DNA from: CBDFGT01 sp965247225
Lineage (GTDB): Bacteria > Pseudomonadota > Alphaproteobacteria > Rhizobiales > Rhizobiaceae
DNA length: 64,000 nt
Assembly (NCBI GenBank): GCA_965247225.1
Contig: CBDFGT010000023.1
Coordinates: 1 to 64,000 of the forward strand
Direction of reading: 5' to 3'
The notes under the pieces: model-generated
Seen by the model: only the letters and a program-made list of their open reading frames with translations
Database searches by the model: none
Told to the model about the DNA's origin: nothing
Position numbers and translations under genes: made by a program
Part shown: piece by piece, positions 60,728-64,000 of the stretch
How positions within the stretch are numbered: position 1 is the first letter of the stretch
Layout of the letters: every line of letters begins with the position of its first letter

Positions 60728-61452
60728 TAGATGGCCAGCAACACGCCGACAGAAATGACAATGCCGCGCATGACGGGCTGCGGCACCCGCCTGGCAGCCC
60801 AGACGCCGCAATAGCCGCCAAGGGCACTGCCGGGAACGAGCGCTGCCGCATGCAGCCAGGAAACGACACCGCCGGACACGAAAACGATGATGGCCACCGA
60901 GGAAATCACCACGGACAACAGGTTTTTCAGCGCATTGATGCGATGATAGGCACCACCGGTGACCAGACCCAGCACCGCCAGCATCATGATGCCCATGCCG
61001 GCCCCGAAAAACCCGCCATAAACCGATACGAGGAACTGGCCGGCTGTCCCGGCCTTGCCATTGGCCGGGCGCTCCCCTGCCTTTGGCTTCAGCCATGGAC
61101 CGGCGGCAAAAATACCCGTTGCTGCCAGCAGCAGCCAGGGGACCATCTTGCGGAACGACGGGTCCGACAATGACAGAAGGATGAAGGCACCTGCAGCAGA
61201 GCCCAGTGCGGAGACCAGCGCCAGAACCATGTAGCCGCGCCAATGGGCCCTGATCTCATCCCGATAGGCAAGTGTGGAGGTGATATTGCCGGGAAACTGC
61301 ACAAGCGATGATGTTGTATTGGCAATGATGGCTGGCAGGCCGGCCAAAGTCAGCGCACCGAAGGTCAGAAATGTACCGCCACCGGCGACCGCATTGACCA
61401 CGCCGGTGCAAAAGCCCGAGAAAAACAGAAGGATGGCCGTAACAAATGTCAT
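60709..61452 (-). CDS. TSUP (TauE/SafE) family permease
   Basis: A 247-residue membrane protein with about eight hydrophobic segments. The N-terminal FFSGFCTGVVNAVAGGGTFLTF and the repeat-partner VSVYGGFFGAGMGIMMLAVL are the two half-repeat signatures of TSUP exporters/importers for sulfur-containing anions. ATG 61452; the open frame further upstream to 62316 runs over the rplS gene and is not protein-like. It is reversed relative to trmD and rplS and splits them. Confidence 0.9.
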   Translation of the reverse strand: MTFVTAILLFFSGFCTGVVNAVAGGGTFLTFGALTLAGLPAIIANTTSSLVQFPGNITSTLAYRDEIRAHWRGYMVLALVSALGSAAGAFILLSLSDPSFRKMVPWLLLAATGIFAAGPWLKPKAGERPANGKAGTAGQFLVSVYGGFFGAGMGIMMLAVLGLVTGGAYHRINALKNLLSVVISSVAIIVFVSGGVVSWLHAAALVPGSALGGYCGVWAARRVPQPVMRGIVISVGVLLAIYYFVKG

Positions 61453-61740
61453 AAAAGCGCCCTGATCGATACAATGGCGCCTGTCATAGACCGGAAAACC
61501 CTTTTGTGAAATCCAAAAAATGCCAGGTTTTTGTATGTAAAAGGGATGACAAACACCCCTTGATGCTGTAAAGGGCCGCCACGGCTTGAAAAGTTTTATC
61601 AAAAAGCATCGAACCGAAAACCAGTGAATGGTGCATTCGCTCCGGTCCCTGACCATGGGGATCACATCCAGAGACCAGGTGTCAACGGATTTGTATTGAG
61701 CGCTCTGGCTGTTTGAAAAAGAACGAAAAGGTTGAAGACC

Positions 61741-62289
61741 ATGAACATTATTCAGCAACTGGAAGCCGAACAGGCCGCCAAGATCAATGCCAGGCGCACA
61801 TTGCCGGATTTCTCCGCCGGCGACACGGTTCGTGTCAACGTTCGCGTGACAGAAGGCACACGCACACGTATTCAGGCCTATGAAGGCGTTTGCATTGCCC
61901 GTTCCGGCGGTGGCATCCATGAGAGCTTCACAGTGCGCAAGATTTCTTACGGCGAAGGCGTGGAGCGCGTATTTCCTGTTTATTCGCCCATGGTTGAAGG
62001 CGTTGAAATTGTTCGCCGCGGCAAGGTTCGCCGCGCCAAGCTCTATTACCTGCGCGACCGTCGCGGCAAGTCTGCCCGTATTGTTGAAAACACCGGCACA
62101 CGCGCCCGCAAACTGAACGATACGGAGCGTACAGCCGCCGCCGAGGAAAAGGCCCGTCTGGAAGCCGAAAAGGTAGCGGCAGCACAGGCACTGGCCGCTG
62201 AAAAGGCAGCAGCAGAAGCTGCAGCCGCCAAGGCGAAGGCCGAAGCAGATGCAGCCGCTGCTGCAGAAGCCGCTGCAAAGGCAGAATAA
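61741..62289 (+). CDS. rplS: 50S ribosomal protein L19 with long Ala-rich tail
   Basis: Residues 1 to about 115 are ordinary L19: MNIIQQLEAEQAAKINARRT, GDTVRVNVRVTEG, RIQAYEGVCIARSGGGIHES, VERVFPVYSPM and AKLYYLRDRRGKSARI. About 65 extra residues follow, mostly Ala, Glu and Lys, predicted as one long helix. L19 is usually 115-145 residues, so 182 is long. ATG 61741 follows AAGG. The 288 bp before it holds no supported gene and should contain the promoter and leader. A terminator follows. Confidence 0.96.
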   Translation: MNIIQQLEAEQAAKINARRTLPDFSAGDTVRVNVRVTEGTRTRIQAYEGVCIARSGGGIHESFTVRKISYGEGVERVFPVYSPMVEGVEIVRRGKVRRAKLYYLRDRRGKSARIVENTGTRARKLNDTERTAAAEEKARLEAEKVAAAQALAAEKAAAEAAAAKAKAEADAAAAAEAAAKAE

Positions 62290-62314
62290 TTCCTGCTTTT
62301 GAAACATATCTTCC

Positions 62315-62341
62315 AAAAGGCGATCTTCGGGTCGCCTTTTT
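62315..62341 (+). terminator. Intrinsic terminator after rplS
   Basis: AAAAGGCGA (62315-62323) pairs with TCGCCTTTT (62332-62340) with an eight-base loop, followed by TTCTTTC. It lies 25 bp past rplS. Confidence 0.9.
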
Positions 62342-62738
62342 CTTTCGGGAAAGACATCCGTCCTTGCCGGGGTCTGGCTTGAACGCGCCTGTCGGGCATT
62401 GCTGTTTCAGGCAGGCTTTCTGCGGCCCTGCAGAAACCGGCAGGAATGTTTGCCGGTCGCTGAAATTGCGGCTGTTCCTGAAAATTCTCTCCCGGCAAAC
62501 CAATTGCCCAAGAAGCGTTTTCTTGATATGAGCCAGCCCATGAACACAGATTTGGCAAATTCCGGCGCAAAAGAAAGCCGTGTTGTGCTGCAGGACCACA
62601 AGCGCCTGCCAGCGCGTTTCTTCGCCGAAATGTCAGGTGCCATCAACAGTTGCAGGTGATTGCGCAGTCTGACCCGCACACCGTTACCAAAATCTGATCC
62701 GCTGCATTCAATTGCCCAATGAAAATGGATAGCCTATC
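62342..62738. other. Gene-poor stretch before leuC
   Basis: About 397 bp without a gene that I can support. A plus-strand open frame (62399-62659, 86 codons) has low-confidence composition and no recognised family; a shorter start at 62528 would give 43 residues. It is not rich in Leu codons, so it does not look like a leucine leader peptide. The leuC promoter is expected here. Confidence 0.4.
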
Positions 62739-64000
62739 ATGAGCGCACCTCGCACACTTTATGACAAGATCTGGGACGACCATATGGTTGACCAGCAGGC
62801 AGACGGCACCTGTCTTCTGTATATCGACCGCCATCTGGTTCACGAAGTCACCAGCCCGCAGGCTTTTGAAGGCCTTCGCATGACGCAGCGCACGGTGCGC
62901 GCACCGCACAAGACCCTGGCTGTCGTGGATCACAATGTTCCCACATCGCCAGACCGCCATCTCGGCATCAAGAATGAGGAAAGCCGCATTCAGGTGGAGG
63001 CTCTGGCCACCAATGCGAAAGAATTCGGCGTTGAATATTATTCCGAAAATGACAGGCGCCAGGGCATTGTCCATATTGTGGGCCCGGAACAGGGGTTCAC
63101 GCTGCCGGGCATGACCATTGTCTGCGGCGACAGCCACACCTCCACCCACGGCGCTTTCGGTGCGCTGGCCCATGGTATCGGCACGTCGGAAGTGGAACAT
63201 GTTCTGGCAACCCAGACGCTGATCCAGAAAAAGGCCAAAAACATGCTGGTGCGTGTGGATGGCAAGCTGCCGGAAGGTGTTACCGCCAAGGACATCATCC
63301 TGGCCATCATCGGTGAAATCGGCACTGCCGGCGGCACCGGCCATGTGATCGAATTTGCCGGTGAAGCCATCGAGGCCCTGTCCATGGAAGGCCGCATGAC
63401 CGTCTGCAACATGACGATCGAGGGCGGTGCCCGCGCCGGCCTGATTGCACCGGACCAGAAGACGTTCGATTATATCAAAGGTCGTCCGCGCGCACCAAAG
63501 GGTGAGGATCTGGAAAAGGCACTGGCCTATTGGGCAACCCTGAAAACCGACGAGGGTGCGCATTTTGACCGCGTTGTGGTTCTGGATGCTGCCAAACTGC
63601 CGCCCATCGTTTCCTGGGGGTCTTCCCCGGAAGACGTGATCTCCGTTCAGGGCGTTGTTCCCGACCCGGATGATATTCAGGACGAGAACAAGCGCAGCTC
63701 CAAATGGCGGGCACTGGACTATATGGGCCTGAAACCCGGCACGAAGATCACCGACATCGCGCTCGACCGCGTGTTTATCGGCTCCTGCACCAATGGCCGC
63801 ATCGAAGACCTGCGCGAAGTGGCAAAGGTGGTGGAAGGCAGGACGGTGGCCTCCACCGTCAGTGCCATGATTGTTCCAGGCTCCGGCCTTGTGAAGGAAC
63901 AGGCTGAGGCAGAAGGTCTGGATGTCATCTTCAAGGCGGCCGGTTTTGACTGGCGCGAGCCGGGCTGTTCCATGTGTCTGGCCATGAATGACGACCGGTT
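62739..64000 (+). CDS. leuC: 3-isopropylmalate dehydratase large subunit (partial)
   Basis: Aconitase-family 4Fe-4S enzyme of leucine synthesis, working with LeuD. The first 420 or so of about 469 residues are in the window. MSAPRTLYDKIWDDHMV, DRHLVHEVTSPQAFEGLR, CGDSHTSTHGAFGALAHGIG (first cluster Cys), GGARAGLIAPD, and VFIGSCTNGRIEDLR and GCSMCLAMN (remaining cluster cysteines) are all present in one open frame to the right edge. Confidence 0.97.
   Translation, partial: MSAPRTLYDKIWDDHMVDQQADGTCLLYIDRHLVHEVTSPQAFEGLRMTQRTVRAPHKTLAVVDHNVPTSPDRHLGIKNEESRIQVEALATNAKEFGVEYYSENDRRQGIVHIVGPEQGFTLPGMTIVCGDSHTSTHGAFGALAHGIGTSEVEHVLATQTLIQKKAKNMLVRVDGKLPEGVTAKDIILAIIGEIGTAGGTGHVIEFAGEAIEALSMEGRMTVCNMTIEGGARAGLIAPDQKTFDYIKGRPRAPKGEDLEKALAYWATLKTDEGAHFDRVVVLDAAKLPPIVSWGSSPEDVISVQGVVPDPDDIQDENKRSSKWRALDYMGLKPGTKITDIALDRVFIGSCTNGRIEDLREVAKVVEGRTVASTVSAMIVPGSGLVKEQAEAEGLDVIFKAAGFDWREPGCSMCLAMNDDR

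Noticed and set aside
61453..62316. Long minus-strand upstream extension of the TSUP gene to 535 codons
   Set aside because: The extra part is antisense to rplS, is Cys/Gly-rich junk, and the TSUP family start is at 61452.
62399..62659. Possible leader peptide or small gene before leuC
   Set aside because: No run of Leu codons, no attenuator structure identified and no family; kept only as an unsupported open frame.
1..64000. CRISPR array, prophage, rRNA or tRNA genes
   Set aside because: I saw no regularly spaced direct repeats, no phage structural genes, no rRNA-like sequence and no cloverleaf with a T-arm; a tRNA or covariance scan would settle small RNAs.

Overview
The window is a dense, mid-GC stretch of bacterial chromosome. 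Gene content and order point to an alphaproteobacterium of the Rhizobiales (Hyphomicrobiales), close to the Brucella/Ochrobactrum group. The pointers are zapE-mdh-sucC-sucD-sucA-sucB leading toward lpdA, sdhCDAB, gpsA-tsaD divergent from hemC-hemD-mitofilin-hemY, ffh-chorismate mutase-rpsP-rimM-trmD-rplS-leuC, an Omp19-like lipoprotein, and short palindromic intergenic repeats of rhizobial type. This placement rests on remembered family and order knowledge; no search was run.

Layout. 0-6.3 kb: start of the atp operon (atpH, atpA running off the left edge), a small membrane protein, a nucleotidyltransferase-fold gene behind two long inverted repeats, and priA. This stretch carries five apparent single-base frameshifts in three genes, two of them essential, which looks like a patch of poor sequence. 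6.3-10.5 kb: fructose-6-phosphate aldolase-like gene, xerC, a TraB/GumN protein, DUF2867 and cytochrome b561. 10.6-24.5 kb (leftward): zapE, mdh, suc genes, then MAPEG, LysE, a periplasmic protein, SDR and lpdA; a VapBC-type toxin-antitoxin pair and an orphan ORF sit between sucC and sucD. 24.5-31 kb: Omp19-like lipoprotein, GGDEF-EAL protein, and sdhCDAB with a VapD-type gene between sdhA and sdhB. 31-44 kb: methyltransferase, EVE, YciI, gpsA, tsaD; hemC, hemD, mitofilin-like, hemY, TerB, amidotransferase; MFS, YggT, YggU, ppa, GNAT. 44-54.6 kb: typA, two PhoD-type phosphatases, M3 oligopeptidase, two LysE exporters and argG.

54.6-56.8 kb is a small accessory island: an AAC(3)-I-like aminoglycoside acetyltransferase gene, an internally deleted IS3-family element whose end lies 24 bp from that gene's start codon, and an intact IS4-type element with 14-bp terminal inverted repeats and a 9-bp target duplication. 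From 56.8 kb to the right edge lies the ffh/ribosome-maturation/leuC block, with a structured leader before ffh and clear terminators after rpsP and rplS.

Functionally the window is mostly core metabolism: ATP synthesis, the TCA arc from 2-oxoglutarate to oxaloacetate, haem synthesis, translation and protein targeting. The least expected signals are toxin-type genes lodged inside two different TCA operons, a 13-bp inverted repeat that could hide the ribosome-binding site of a nucleotidyltransferase gene, and the resistance-gene/IS island. I did not find a CRISPR array, prophage, rRNA or recognisable tRNA.
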